64,000 nt of DNA, taken from assembly GCA_025363815.1 (NCBI GenBank), contig JANYLB010000037.1:1-64000 (forward strand), in the 5' to 3' direction. This stretch comes from Actinomycetes bacterium. Lineage in GTDB: Bacteria > Actinomycetota > Acidimicrobiia > IMCC26256 > JANYLB01. This document shows, in pieces, positions 49,098 to 59,475 of the stretch (its first letter is position 1; each line of letters starts with the position of its first letter). The notes below the pieces were generated by a model, which saw only the letters and a program-made list of their open reading frames with translations, made no database searches and was not told where the DNA came from. The position numbers were made by a program, and so were the translations under genes.

Positions 49098-49299
49098 AGG
49101 TTACGGCGCGGTCCGGTCGGCACCACCGAAGCGTAATGGCGGCGTACGGGCCGGCTCGACCGCTCCCCCACCTCGCCCGGCCGGCACCCGCGAGCCGCGC
49201 GAGACACCGCGACCCCTACGATTGAAGCGTACCGACCGACACTGCGCCGGACGGCCGAACATTCAGGAGACCCATCTCCGTGACGATGAATAACGGGCG

Positions 49300-51312
49300 A
49301 TGAGCCGCCGACCGAACGACGCCCGACCCCCGAGCGGGCCCCGACCGAGCGGGCCCCCTCCGTCTTCGCCTTCTTCTTCATTCCCCCGGTGGCTGCCGTG
49401 GGTCGTCCTTGCCGCGCTTGCCGCGGTGCTGCTGCTGACCAGTCTCGGGGGTAGTGGACCGACCAAGGCGTCGCTCAGCTACAGCGAGTTCACCCAGGCC
49501 CTGAATGACGGGAAGGTCAAGAAGGTCGATTTCGACAAGGACAGCGGCAAGATCAACGGCACCTTCACCAAGGCGGTCGGCGGCAAGACCAAGTTCACGA
49601 GCTCCGGTCCGAAGGCCGATCTGCCCGAGAGCACGCTCAAAGCGATGCAGAAACACCACGTCGATTTCAACTACACCCAGCAGGGCTCGAACATATTCGC
49701 AGAGCTCCTCCCGCTGCTGATCCCGGTGCTGCTGGTCATCGGGTTCTTCGTGTGGATGAACCGACGCGCGCAGGGCCAGATGGGCGCGGTCATGAACATC
49801 GGCAAGAGCCGGGCGAAGGTCTACAACACCGAGAAGCCGAAAACGACCTTCGCCGACGTCGCCGGATACGGTCCGGTGAAGGAGGAGATCACCGAGGTCG
49901 TCGACTTCCTGAAGAACCCGGGCAAGTTCTCCGAGATCGGTGCCCGGATTCCGAAGGGCGTCCTGCTCGTCGGGCCGCCGGGAACCGGCAAGACGCTGAT
50001 CGCGCGAGCGGTCGCGGGTGAGGCAGGGGTTCCGTTCGTCTCCGTCACCGGTTCCGATTTCATGGAGATGTTCGTCGGTGTCGGCGCGGCGCGCGTGCGC
50101 GATCTCTTCCAGACGGCCCGCAAGCAGGCCCCGGCGATCATCTTCGTCGACGAGATCGACTCGATCGGCCGCAAACGCGGCGCGGGGCTCGGCGGCGGTC
50201 ACGACGAACGCGAACAGACCCTCAATCAGATGCTCGCCGAGATGGACGGTTTCGAGGCCACTGAGGGCATCGTGATGATGGCGGCGACCAACCGCCCCGA
50301 TGTGCTCGACCCCGCGCTCCTGCGCCCGGGTCGGTTCGACCGTCAGATCATGGTCCCCCTTCCCACCCAGGACGAACGGGTCTCGATCCTCAAGGTGCAT
50401 TTCCGCGACAAGAAGATCTCCGGCGACGTCGATGTCCAGGTCGTCGCGCGGGGCACCCCCGGTATGAGCGGCGCGGATCTTGCCGGCCTCGTCAACGAGG
50501 CCGCGCTGTTCGCGGTGCGGCGCGGCGAGAACGAGGTGCACGCGCGCGACTTCGACGACGCGCGCGACCGGGTGCTCATGGGGCTCAAGCGCGAGTCGAT
50601 GGTGCTCAGCCAGGAAGAGAAGGAAGTCGTCGCGTTCCACGAAGGCGGGCACGCAGTGCTCGCGTATGTGCTCGAGCACGCCGATCCCGTGCACAAGGTC
50701 ACGATCCTGCCTACGGGCATGGCCCTCGGTGTTACCCAGCAGCTCCCAGTCCAGGAGCGCCACATCTACCTCAAGGAGTACATCACCGACTCCTTGGTCG
50801 TGAGGCTCGGCGGGCGCATCGCCGAGGAGCTCATCTACGGACACCTCTCGACCGGCGCGCAGAACGACCTCGTCGGTTGCACCGAGCTCGCCCGCAAGAT
50901 GGTGCGGGAATGGGGCATGTCGAAGCGCATCGGCCCGATGGCGTGGGGATCACAAGGCGCCGTATTCCTCGGAGAGGACCTCGTGCACACCCGTGACTAC
51001 TCCGACGAGACCGCGCGCGTCATCGACGAAGAGGTCGAGTTCATTCTCCGTGAGGAGGAGGACCGCACTCGTCGCGTTCTCACTGAGTATCGGCCCGGGC
51101 TCGAAGCCGTTGCCCACGCGCTGCTCGAGCGGGAGACCCTCGAGGGTTCCGAGGTCAGCCGCCTCGTCGACGCCGCTATGGGTCGGCCCAGCGGGGGCCC
51201 CCGCATGGTGACTCGGGCCGACGGCACCGAGGTCGAGGCCGCAGACGACAAAGGCGCCGCCGAGGTCGAAGACGCCGGGTCCGACGTGTTCGCCCCACTT
51301 CCCTCGGACTGA
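49300..51312 (+). CDS. ftsH: ATP-dependent zinc metalloprotease FtsH
   Basis: [66 protein letters not shown] ... [12 protein letters not shown] (HExxH). Confidence 0.98.
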   Translation: MSRRPNDARPPSGPRPSGPPPSSPSSSFPRWLPWVVLAALAAVLLLTSLGGSGPTKASLSYSEFTQALNDGKVKKVDFDKDSGKINGTFTKAVGGKTKFTSSGPKADLPESTLKAMQKHHVDFNYTQQGSNIFAELLPLLIPVLLVIGFFVWMNRRAQGQMGAVMNIGKSRAKVYNTEKPKTTFADVAGYGPVKEEITEVVDFLKNPGKFSEIGARIPKGVLLVGPPGTGKTLIARAVAGEAGVPFVSVTGSDFMEMFVGVGAARVRDLFQTARKQAPAIIFVDEIDSIGRKRGAGLGGGHDEREQTLNQMLAEMDGFEATEGIVMMAATNRPDVLDPALLRPGRFDRQIMVPLPTQDERVSILKVHFRDKKISGDVDVQVVARGTPGMSGADLAGLVNEAALFAVRRGENEVHARDFDDARDRVLMGLKRESMVLSQEEKEVVAFHEGGHAVLAYVLEHADPVHKVTILPTGMALGVTQQLPVQERHIYLKEYITDSLVVRLGGRIAEELIYGHLSTGAQNDLVGCTELARKMVREWGMSKRIGPMAWGSQGAVFLGEDLVHTRDYSDETARVIDEEVEFILREEEDRTRRVLTEYRPGLEAVAHALLERETLEGSEVSRLVDAAMGRPSGGPRMVTRADGTEVEAADDKGAAEVEDAGSDVFAPLPSD

Positions 51313-51316
51313 CCCG

Positions 51317-51766
51317 TCAGATAGCCGGCGTTGAATCAGGCGTATCCGCGTCGGGCGCGCGCAGGTCGGCCAGCGCGGCCCAGATGTCAGTCGCCGAGGT
51401 CGGACCGACGAACGCGGCTCTCACGACACCTTCGGTGTCGGCGACGATCACCATCGGGACCGCGGAGATGCCGTAGCGATCGTGGAGTTCGCGCTCGTCT
51501 TGGTAAGTCAGCTCGACGACCGCCACCTCCGAGGAGTCGAGCGGGGCGATCTTCGCCGCGAGATCGGGACACGACCCGCACGTCGAGGAGCTGAAGAACG
51601 CAACCAGCCATGGCGCGTCAGGTCGGGGGAAGTCATCACGTCGGAGCCGGCGCGGCGTCGGGAAGGAATCGACAGGTGGGCCGTCAGGCTTGCGTCGGCG
51701 GATGAGGACGGCGACGCCGACCGCCGCGGACGCGATGGCTGCAGCGATGAGCGCGCGGGCGATCAT
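51317..51766 (-). CDS. Membrane-anchored thioredoxin-fold protein
   Basis: N-terminal TM IARALIAAAIASAAVGVAVLI; PWLVAFFSSSTCGSCPDLAAKI (CGSC); YGISAVPMVIVAD cis-Pro. Confidence 0.88.
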   Translation of the reverse strand: MIARALIAAAIASAAVGVAVLIRRRKPDGPPVDSFPTPRRLRRDDFPRPDAPWLVAFFSSSTCGSCPDLAAKIAPLDSSEVAVVELTYQDERELHDRYGISAVPMVIVADTEGVVRAAFVGPTSATDIWAALADLRAPDADTPDSTPAI

Positions 51767-53226
51767 GATCCAGCCGCCGACCCGGGGATCCCGGGGCTCA
51801 CCGTGGCACCGGCGCTCCCCACGTTCTGGCGTGCCGCCGCGACCGGTTGCGTCGCGTCGACGACGATCCCCGCGCTCGTCGGGACCCCCAAAGCCGTGAG
51901 ATCGAACACGATCCGCCGCCCCGGCGGGAGCCGGACTACCGGTACCGGCGTGCTGTTCGTCCCCGCTCGGAGCACGTGCAGAGTGACCCGAGCGGTCTGC
52001 TTCCCCGGGTTTGCAACCACGATCACGTCGGCTGAGTCCCCAGCCAGACGTCCGGTCGCGAATGCCCAACGCTTCGCCGACGACGCGATCCCGAGCGAGA
52101 TCGCGAGTCCGATTGGCGGGCGAGTCACGGTCTGTTCCGCTACAACGCGAGCGCCGTGCGCGTCGATCTCGATCCACGCGCCGAGACCCGCCGGCACCCG
52201 TGAGCCCACGTCGACCGCAGCCGTGGCCCGACTCGGCACCACGACAACCTGGGGCGCGAGCGTCGCGTCACCCTCGAGGCGGATCGCGACGGTCACCCGC
52301 GCCGGGCTCGCGCCCGGATTGGCAATCACCACGGAGTCGGCGCCACCGATGCCCGCGACCGGAAATGACCACCGTGACGACAGATCGGGCGTTCCGAGTG
52401 ACATCCCGAGACCCTTGGGATCGGCGACGCCGACCGTTGCCTGTTCCGCCACCACCCGACCGGTGCGGGTGACGACCTCGGTAGCCACCGATGCCTGGCG
52501 TCGGACCGAATCGTGCACAGGGACAAGGACACGCGTCCGCCGGGGGACGACGAGGCCCTGGAGATTCCCCGGGGCAAGGAATCCACCATCGGTGAGGAAG
52601 CTCAGGTCGACGATCGCGTCGTCGCCGAACGGGTTGAACAACGCGATCCACAGCTGCGTCCCGCGGTCTGTCGTTCCGGCGGCGAAATGCCACGACGTGG
52701 AAGGCCCGGTCGCGCACGGACCGGTCGCGACGTCGCCGTTCCCCACGACCTGATGCTCCACCACCGCCGGACCGCCGAATGTCTCGACGACCACACCCGG
52801 ATCGGCGGTCGCGAGCACCTCGGAGATCGGCACTCTGACCTGTGATCTCGCCGCGACCGAAACATCGCGCGTCACGGATTTTCCGCCACCCCCTGGCATC
52901 ACCGTGACCGTCGCCGGAGCCGCACTACCACCCAGGTTGGTGATCAACACGGTCTCTGTCATCGTTCCGTCTGGTGTCGACGATCCGATCGCGCAGTACC
53001 ACGCACTCGAGAGCGAGTCGGCCGCGGGGATGGTCGGGCCGATGCCTTCGCCGGCCGCGCTCACATGCCCGTTGTCGATGATCTGATCTATGAAAGCCGC
53101 TGAGATGATCGCGACGATGACCACGACAAGGATCGGCCAGCGACGGTCGGATGCCCGCGCTCGGTCTCGGCGCGGCGCGAAAGCAGGCGGCGACACCAAC
53201 GGTTCCGGACCGGTCACGTCACTCAT
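51763..53226 (-). CDS. DUF5719-like cell-surface protein
   Basis: Single N-terminal TM then SSAWYCAIGSSTPDGTMTETVLITNLGGSAAPATVTVMP ... repeated beta-rich modules. Confidence 0.75.
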   Translation of the reverse strand: MSDVTGPEPLVSPPAFAPRRDRARASDRRWPILVVVIVAIISAAFIDQIIDNGHVSAAGEGIGPTIPAADSLSSAWYCAIGSSTPDGTMTETVLITNLGGSAAPATVTVMPGGGGKSVTRDVSVAARSQVRVPISEVLATADPGVVVETFGGPAVVEHQVVGNGDVATGPCATGPSTSWHFAAGTTDRGTQLWIALFNPFGDDAIVDLSFLTDGGFLAPGNLQGLVVPRRTRVLVPVHDSVRRQASVATEVVTRTGRVVAEQATVGVADPKGLGMSLGTPDLSSRWSFPVAGIGGADSVVIANPGASPARVTVAIRLEGDATLAPQVVVVPSRATAAVDVGSRVPAGLGAWIEIDAHGARVVAEQTVTRPPIGLAISLGIASSAKRWAFATGRLAGDSADVIVVANPGKQTARVTLHVLRAGTNSTPVPVVRLPPGRRIVFDLTALGVPTSAGIVVDATQPVAAARQNVGSAGATVSPGIPGSAAGS

Positions 53227-56200
53227 TTCGTGACCTCTGCGCCAGGGGGCGCTGCAGCAAGAGACTCCCGACCCGCGCTACGGGACGCCGACCAGCGACG
53301 ACCGGCAGCGGTACCTTTCAGCCAGAACACCGCGAGCGCGAGCCACACCAGGACCTGCGCGAGTGCGACAAGGTCGCGTTGCCACTGGGCCGTGTATCGG
53401 AACCCGATCGATCCCGCGGTGCGCTGTTGGAACCCGTTCGCCCAACCGAACGCGTCAACGTGTTCGAGCGATCGACCACCCGAGTTCGCAGCCCAGTCTG
53501 ACGAGTACGACTCCGAGAGCAACACCGCTCCTGCACGCGTCTTCTCGTCTGGTTGCACCGGACGCGCGCCGCCGAGGTCGCCGCGCAATGCCGCTCGCGA
53601 TGGATCAGCCGCGTCGGGGTGCAGGGCACCGATCGCTGCGCCCTGCAGCACCGAAGGAGTGGGAGCCCACGCGTCGTTCTCGTAGAGAACGAGCCCGCCT
53701 TCCGACTCGAGCCGGCTCAGGTCGAGTTGATCGGCTAGGCCCCGCTTTAGCTGCGGAGTGGGCTTAGCGACCGCACCGCCGCTTGCGCCGGCACGCGGTG
53801 GCACCGCCACGTACCGAACCCCCATTGGCGCAAGAAGGTGACCGAGCCGGTTCGTCCGACCCTGGCGCGCATAGGTGACCGCGTCACCGACGAGGCTCGC
53901 CGCCGACCCACCTGGAGCAGGCCAGAGATCGAGCGCGCCACCGGGCCCGCCCCGCGTCATCCCGTAGCCGATCCCTTGACCGGAGACGGTGGCGTTTACC
54001 GGCAGAACGTTCGGGTCACCAACCCAGAGCACACGGAATCCGCCACCGACCTGTGCACTGTTCATCCATGACAGCGCGGTGTCCCAATCGGTCGAAGGAG
54101 CATGCCAGCGACCGTCGAGCGAGTCGGCCGCGAAGCCGAGACCCGGGAGGACGAGCACGATCGGAACCGCAACTGCACAGAGCTGCCGCCAGCCCAGCTG
54201 GAAATGGTGCAGGTCGGTCCGGAACGCTCCCACTCCGAGGCCGACAGCAAGAGCGATGCCGAGCGCCGCCGGAACGAGCAGCCCCTCGGGTGCCGGCACC
54301 GGTGCGTTGTGGGCGATCACTGCGGGAAGCCAGGCGAGTCCGAACCCGACGAGTGCGAGCACCCACGCCCGGGCGGCCCAGGCGAGCCGCGGACCGGTGG
54401 TGACGAGCAACGCCAGTGCCGCGGCGAGCAGGAGAGTCCAGCCGCCGGCACCGGCCCCCGCCGGGCCGGTGTGGAACCGAAGCACCTCGGAGAGGTCGAG
54501 CGTGGCCGGGTAGCCCAATCCCCACGCGGCCGACCGTTCGCCCGTCCGGAGAAGCGCGAGCGGCCACGGGAGCAGCAATGCCAACGCGCCGATCGAACCA
54601 ATGAGCGCCATGCGAAGCGAGCGCAGCCCGCGGTAGTCGTCAGCCGCGAGTGGCTGCGCTATGAGCAACGCGATCGCGGCGATCACGATGACCAGGAACG
54701 CCGGCGGCCAGAACGCTGTGGCGATGGCCAGCAGCACGATGAGCGGCAGCGAGCGGCGGATCCGACAAGGCCAGCCCTCGCCCTCGGCCCCGACCGAGTA
54801 GGTCATCAGCTGCGTAAGAACGAACGGAGCGAGACCGTAGAACACGAGCGGGCCGAGCCGTCCGTTCGCCAACGCGTTCCGCGCGATGGGGTTGATGCCA
54901 TACACGAGCGCGGCCGCGAGCGCGGCCCGCCGGTTCCCCGCGACGAGCCGCGTCAGTCGGAACGCACCGATCACACCGAGCGGGAGCATTGCGGTAACCA
55001 GAACCGCGCGGGCGAGACCAGTTGCACCCAACAGGAGCGTCCCGGCACCGGCGAGCAACGCGAATACGGGAGGTGGAGTCGATGCGGAGCCAAGTCCTTG
55101 ATGACGCCAGGCGGAGCCGAAAGCCGAGACGAGGTCGCCGACGCCGGGCCACGGGAGGAACTGACCAACCGCGGGAAGATGCCCGAAGAGAAACTCGCGG
55201 GTTCCGAACACGAACAGGAACGCGAACATCGCGAGCGCGATCCCGAGCGGTTCTCGAAGTCGCGAGCGAGCGGAGTCGACCGCGTCGCGGCTGACGTCGC
55301 TCAACGATTGGATCCGCACTTCGGCCTGCATGTGATCGACCACGTAGCTCCGAATGCGTGCGCTCCCGCGAAACTGCAACCAGCGCAGATCGGAGTCCGG
55401 TATCCGACGAGTCGCCTGCACCGAGCGCCGAGCGGCCCGAAGCTCTCCGAAGTGGCGCAGGTTCCAGATCCACGCGCCGAAAACAGCTCGCGCCCGGGCG
55501 CCACGACGCGACGCTACGAACATCGCCGACTCGACCAAGCCGAGCAGCAACGCGATCGGCACCACCCAAAGCAGCGACAGCGCCGAGTAGGACTTGAGCA
55601 CCGCCCGCAGACGATGCCGGAGCACGAGCCGCTCGTCGGGACTCTTGGCGCCAAGAGATTCGTCGACGGCTCGGCGGTGGCGGGCCCGGGCATCAGGCGC
55701 GACCAGCACCCGCGCTCCGATCAACCGGGCGCGCCAGCAAAGATCGAGGTCTTCACCACCCGGAAACGTCTCCGGGTCGAACCCGGCGAGCTCAGCGAAC
55801 AAGTCGGCGCGCAACAGCATCGCGGCGCTCGATATGTAGAAGACGTCGCGCACGCCATCGTGCTGCTCCTGATCGAGCTCTCCCGGTTCGATCCCCGAAT
55901 ACGGCACGCCGAAGCGGTCGATGGCCATTCCGACCTCGAGGAGGACCTCGGGGTTCTTGCGGTCGACGAGCTTGGGTCCGACGATCCCCGCGTTCGACCG
56001 ATAGGCCTCCTCGACGAGGAGCCGGATGGTCGTCGGCTCGAGCACTACATCGTCGTGGAAGAGGAACAAGAACGTCGCGCCCTCGACCGCATCGAGGACT
56101 TCGTTCGCGGCTGTCGCGAACCCGACGTTCGTCTCGATTCGGCGGACAAAGGCACCGGGCAGAACCGCTGCGATCCGCGGAGTCGGATCGTCGTCGGAAC

Positions 56201-56423
56201 CGGCGTCGAGGACGAGGACAGCCAGGTTCGGGTAGTCGGAGTCCCGGATGCTCGCAAGCGTGCCCTCAAGCCACGCGCCAGGGTTGTTCGTGACCACGAC
56301 CGCAACCACGGGCGGGGGCACGAGAATGGGCTCGGTCGGCTCCGCGGGCGCAGTGTCTTCTGCGGGCGGGGGGACCGGAGGCCCGGGGACGGGAGGGTCG
56401 TCGGTCTCCATCGGGCGGCCCAC
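53223..56423 (-). CDS. GT2 glycosyltransferase fused to large multi-TM C-terminal region
   Basis: VVVTNNPGAWLEGTLASIRDSDYPNLAVLVLDAGSDDDP ... LFLFHDDVVLEP ... PGGEDLDLCWRARLIG; then many TM segments. Confidence 0.88.
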   Translation of the reverse strand: MGRPMETDDPPVPGPPVPPPAEDTAPAEPTEPILVPPPVVAVVVTNNPGAWLEGTLASIRDSDYPNLAVLVLDAGSDDDPTPRIAAVLPGAFVRRIETNVGFATAANEVLDAVEGATFLFLFHDDVVLEPTTIRLLVEEAYRSNAGIVGPKLVDRKNPEVLLEVGMAIDRFGVPYSGIEPGELDQEQHDGVRDVFYISSAAMLLRADLFAELAGFDPETFPGGEDLDLCWRARLIGARVLVAPDARARHRRAVDESLGAKSPDERLVLRHRLRAVLKSYSALSLLWVVPIALLLGLVESAMFVASRRGARARAVFGAWIWNLRHFGELRAARRSVQATRRIPDSDLRWLQFRGSARIRSYVVDHMQAEVRIQSLSDVSRDAVDSARSRLREPLGIALAMFAFLFVFGTREFLFGHLPAVGQFLPWPGVGDLVSAFGSAWRHQGLGSASTPPPVFALLAGAGTLLLGATGLARAVLVTAMLPLGVIGAFRLTRLVAGNRRAALAAALVYGINPIARNALANGRLGPLVFYGLAPFVLTQLMTYSVGAEGEGWPCRIRRSLPLIVLLAIATAFWPPAFLVIVIAAIALLIAQPLAADDYRGLRSLRMALIGSIGALALLLPWPLALLRTGERSAAWGLGYPATLDLSEVLRFHTGPAGAGAGGWTLLLAAALALLVTTGPRLAWAARAWVLALVGFGLAWLPAVIAHNAPVPAPEGLLVPAALGIALAVGLGVGAFRTDLHHFQLGWRQLCAVAVPIVLVLPGLGFAADSLDGRWHAPSTDWDTALSWMNSAQVGGGFRVLWVGDPNVLPVNATVSGQGIGYGMTRGGPGGALDLWPAPGGSAASLVGDAVTYARQGRTNRLGHLLAPMGVRYVAVPPRAGASGGAVAKPTPQLKRGLADQLDLSRLESEGGLVLYENDAWAPTPSVLQGAAIGALHPDAADPSRAALRGDLGGARPVQPDEKTRAGAVLLSESYSSDWAANSGGRSLEHVDAFGWANGFQQRTAGSIGFRYTAQWQRDLVALAQVLVWLALAVFWLKGTAAGRRWSASRSAGRESLAAAPPGAEVTK

Positions 56424-56462
56424 CCTACCAAGCGTCGTTTCGTGACCCGGGTCGCTAGGTGC

Positions 56463-56491
56463 TTACAATAGTTAGCAGTTTCGGATACACT
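56463..56491 (+). promoter_or_regulatory. Candidate sigma-70-type promoter
   Basis: TTACAA-N17-TACACT; AGGAG RBS about 9 nt before ATG 56524. Confidence 0.5.
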
Positions 56492-56523
56492 TGTGAGCAG
56501 ACGAGCCGTAGGAGCAGCCAGTG

Positions 56524-57057
56524 ATGAACCTCACCAAGAACATCAAGGACGTTGGCTACATCGCAGTTGGGGCAGGCGTGATCGGGTTCCAGCAGGCCCA
56601 GGTCCGCCGGCGCGAGATCGGTTCTGCGGCCACCCGCCGGGCTCAGGATGCACGCAGTTGCGTCCAAGGCCAGTTCGGGGCGCTCCGGAGCCAGGTGGCG
56701 ACTCAGACAGCCGAGGCACGGACGAACATCGAGGGCCAGGCCATCGGAGCTTGGGAGCTGGCCACGACCAGCATCTCCGGCACGGCAGCAGGCCTTGGCG
56801 GCACGGCAACGGCACTTGCAGAGCGCACGAGCGGCCTCGCAGAGCGGACCAGCGGATTCACCGACGTGGCCGCGGGTCTCGCCGACGATCTGCGCGAGCT
56901 CGTCGAGCCCGTCGTGGGTGAAGCGCGGGTTCGCGTCGAGCCGATCGTCGGCCAGCTCCAAGCCGTCCCCGAACACGTTGTGCGGGTGGTCGACGCGGGT
57001 CGCTCCCGGGTCCTCGGACTCGTCGGTTTCGGCGGCGCTCCCGCCACCGTCGCCTGA
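56524..57057 (+). CDS. Helical low-complexity protein (HBHA/apolipoprotein-like?), unknown function
   Basis: MNLTKNIKDVGYIAVGAGVIGFQQAQVRRREIGS ... TALAERTSGLAERTSGFTDVAAGLADDLRELVEPVVGEARVRVEPIVGQ. Confidence 0.75.
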   Translation: MNLTKNIKDVGYIAVGAGVIGFQQAQVRRREIGSAATRRAQDARSCVQGQFGALRSQVATQTAEARTNIEGQAIGAWELATTSISGTAAGLGGTATALAERTSGLAERTSGFTDVAAGLADDLRELVEPVVGEARVRVEPIVGQLQAVPEHVVRVVDAGRSRVLGLVGFGGAPATVA

Positions 57058-57110
57058 CACGACCAACGGTTCTTCAAACTCCTGGCGCACGGGCGCGTAC
57101 GCTCGGCACC

Positions 57111-58049
57111 ATGTACACCGCGTTGGCCGGAGGAGTCGGAGCTGCGCGCTTCTTGTCGGGCTTGGTACGTGTCGTACCCGCGCCGGCCGTCACCGTGGTC
57201 GTCAACACGGCCGACGACGACATCTTCCACGGTCTGCACGTGAGCCCCGATCTCGACACCATCACCTACACGCTTGGCGGCGCAGAGCACCCGGAACAGG
57301 GCTGGGGGCTGCAGGGCGAGACCTTCGCGATGATCGACGCTCTCGCGCGCTACGGCCGCCCCACCTGGTTCCGCCTCGGCGACAAGGACATGGCGACCCA
57401 CCTCTACCGATCTGAGCGCCTGGCCGAAGGTGCGACGCTCTCGACGATCACCGGCGAGATCGCCGAGGCGTGGGGCGTGAGTCCACGCCTGATCCCGATG
57501 AGCGACGATCCCATCGCGACCCGAATCACGGTCATCCGACCCGATGGCACTACAGAAGAGCTCCCGATGCAGCAATGGTTCGTACGTGAGCGCGCCGAAC
57601 CACCAGTGACGTCGGTTCGCTTCGCCGGAGCCGAAGCCGCCGCGCCCGCGCCGGGAGTCATCGAGGCGCTCGAAGCAGCCGACACGATTCTCGTGTGCCC
57701 GTCGAACCCGGTGATCTCGATCGGGCCGATCCTCGCAGTGCCCGGTGTCCGTGACGCCCTGGTGCGGCGCCGTGATCGAGTCGTCGGCGTGAGTCCGATC
57801 ATCGCGGGCCGGCCCGTTAAAGGGCCGGCCGACCGGCTGATGGCCGGGCTCGGGCTCGACGTCTCATGCGTCGGAGTCGCTCGGGCCTACGCGGAGTTCT
57901 GTGGCACGCTCGTCATCGATGCCGGCGACGCGCACCGCTGCACCGAGGTCGAAGCCGTCGGGGTGCGCGCGGTCGTCGCCGACACGCTGATGACCGACGC
58001 CGGCGTCGCCGCGGCATTGGCGCGTCACACCCTCGACGCCGTCGCGTGA
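57111..58049 (+). CDS. cofD: 2-phospho-L-lactate transferase (F420 biosynthesis)
   Basis: LAGGVGAARFLSGLVRVV ... NTADDDIFHGLHVSPDLDTITYTLGG ... CPSNPVISIGPIL. Confidence 0.96.
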   Translation: MYTALAGGVGAARFLSGLVRVVPAPAVTVVVNTADDDIFHGLHVSPDLDTITYTLGGAEHPEQGWGLQGETFAMIDALARYGRPTWFRLGDKDMATHLYRSERLAEGATLSTITGEIAEAWGVSPRLIPMSDDPIATRITVIRPDGTTEELPMQQWFVRERAEPPVTSVRFAGAEAAAPAPGVIEALEAADTILVCPSNPVISIGPILAVPGVRDALVRRRDRVVGVSPIIAGRPVKGPADRLMAGLGLDVSCVGVARAYAEFCGTLVIDAGDAHRCTEVEAVGVRAVVADTLMTDAGVAAALARHTLDAVA

Positions 58050-58074
58050 ACGCTTCCCCGATGAACGCTTTTCG

Positions 58075-58788
58075 ATGAACGCCGGGCTGAGAATCATCCC
58101 GATCTTGGGAATGGCGGAGGTCCGGCCCGGTGATCACCTCGCCGACCTCGTCGCCGGCGCTGCGGCCGGACAGGGAACGCCGCTGCTCGACCGCGACTGC
58201 GTTGTCGTGACCCAAAAGATCGTGTCGAAGGCCGAAGGACGGCTCGTTGCCCTCGATCCCGACGACCTCGACGCTCGGCGGGTGCTGATCGAGCAGGAAT
58301 CCCGTCGCATCCTGCGTCGCCGTGGCGATCTGATCATCAGCGAGACGACGCACGGATTCGTGTGTGCGAACGCGGGCATCGATCTGTCGAACGTCGACGA
58401 TGGCATGGCGGCACTGCTCCCGCTCGACGGCGACCGTTCGGCGCGCGACATCCGCAATGCGCTTCGAGCTCACCTTGGTGTCGACGTCGCGATCGTGGTC
58501 TCCGACACGTTCGGGCGCGCGTGGCGACGCGGCCTCACCGACGTGGCGATCGGCGTCGCCGGCCTCGCCGGCGTGGTCGACCTCCGCGGCTCGACCGACT
58601 CACGCAGCCGTGAGCTCCACGCAACTGAGGTCGCGGTGGCCGACGAGGTGGCCGCGGCCGCGGAACTCGCGATGGGCAAGGCCGCGGGGATCCCCGCGGC
58701 GATCGTCCGTGGACTCGACCCGGCTTGGTTCCGCGAAGCATCGATAACCGAGCTGATTCGTCCACCCGCCGAAGACCTCTTCCGATGA
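58075..58788 (+). CDS. cofE: Coenzyme F420-0:L-glutamate ligase
   Basis: IPILGMAEVRPGDHLADLV ... DCVVVTQKIVSKAEGRLVAL ... VVSDTFGRAWRRGLTDVAIGVAG. Confidence 0.95.
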   Translation: MNAGLRIIPILGMAEVRPGDHLADLVAGAAAGQGTPLLDRDCVVVTQKIVSKAEGRLVALDPDDLDARRVLIEQESRRILRRRGDLIISETTHGFVCANAGIDLSNVDDGMAALLPLDGDRSARDIRNALRAHLGVDVAIVVSDTFGRAWRRGLTDVAIGVAGLAGVVDLRGSTDSRSRELHATEVAVADEVAAAAELAMGKAAGIPAAIVRGLDPAWFREASITELIRPPAEDLFR

Positions 58789-59390
58789 ACACACCCGCGT
58801 TCATCGAGGCGCGGCGTTCGATCCGCGCTTTCACCGATACCCCCGTCGAACCGGCGACACTCGACGGCCTGGTCGAGGCGGCATGTCTTGCGCCCGCACC
58901 GCACCATTCCCGACCCTGGCGCTTCGTCACCGTGGTGTCACCTGCGGCCAAGGAATCACTGGCCACAGGGATGGGAGCACGGTGGCGGAACGACTTGATC
59001 GACGACGGGTTGGATCCGGCCCGGGTCGACGAGCTCGTGACGGCATCGCACCGAAAGCTCACGGACGCCCCTGCACTCGTCGTGGGTTGTCTCACCTGGG
59101 ACGGTCTCGACCGCTACCCCGACGAAGCGCGGCGGCGGGCCGAGTGGGGAATGGCCCTGCTCTCCTTGGGTGCCGCGGTCGAGAACCTCATGCTGGCGGC
59201 CGCCGACGTCGGCCTCGCCTCGTGCTGGGTCGCGGCGCCTATCTTCTGCCCCGAAGCAGCACGCGACGCCTTGGACCTCGCGAACGACTGGCTTCCGCAC
59301 GCGCTCGTGCTCGTGGGCCATCCCGACCCGCAATACACACCCCGCGACCGCCCCAGCGTTGCCCTCGAAGACCTCCGCGCCACCCGTTGA
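58785..59390 (+). CDS. Nitroreductase family protein (FbiB C-terminal-domain-like)
   Basis: FIEARRSIRAFTDTPVEPATLDGLVEAACLAPAPHHSRPWRFVTV ... MALLSLGAAVENLMLAAADVGLASCWVA. Confidence 0.92.
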   Translation: MNTPAFIEARRSIRAFTDTPVEPATLDGLVEAACLAPAPHHSRPWRFVTVVSPAAKESLATGMGARWRNDLIDDGLDPARVDELVTASHRKLTDAPALVVGCLTWDGLDRYPDEARRRAEWGMALLSLGAAVENLMLAAADVGLASCWVAAPIFCPEAARDALDLANDWLPHALVLVGHPDPQYTPRDRPSVALEDLRATR

Positions 59391-59412
59391 ATCCGCGCCG
59401 CCCGCTCACCCC

Positions 59413-59463
59413 CGTTCTGGTCAGCTTCTCGCCGGCCCTGGCGGCAGGTTCCTGACCAGAACG
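59413..59463. terminator. Candidate bidirectional terminator/large hairpin between convergent genes
   Basis: CGTTCTGGTCAG (59413-59424) and CTGACCAGAACG (59452-59463): perfect 12-bp arms, with an inner GCCG/CGGC stem. Confidence 0.65.
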
Positions 59464-59475
59464 AAGGGGTTGGGG

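Noticed and set aside
49378-50844. 488-aa minus-strand ORF
   Set aside because: Antisense to ftsH; shadow ORF.
54102-56471. 789-aa plus-strand ORF
   Set aside because: Antisense shadow of the GT2 gene 53223-56423; translation lacks family motifs.
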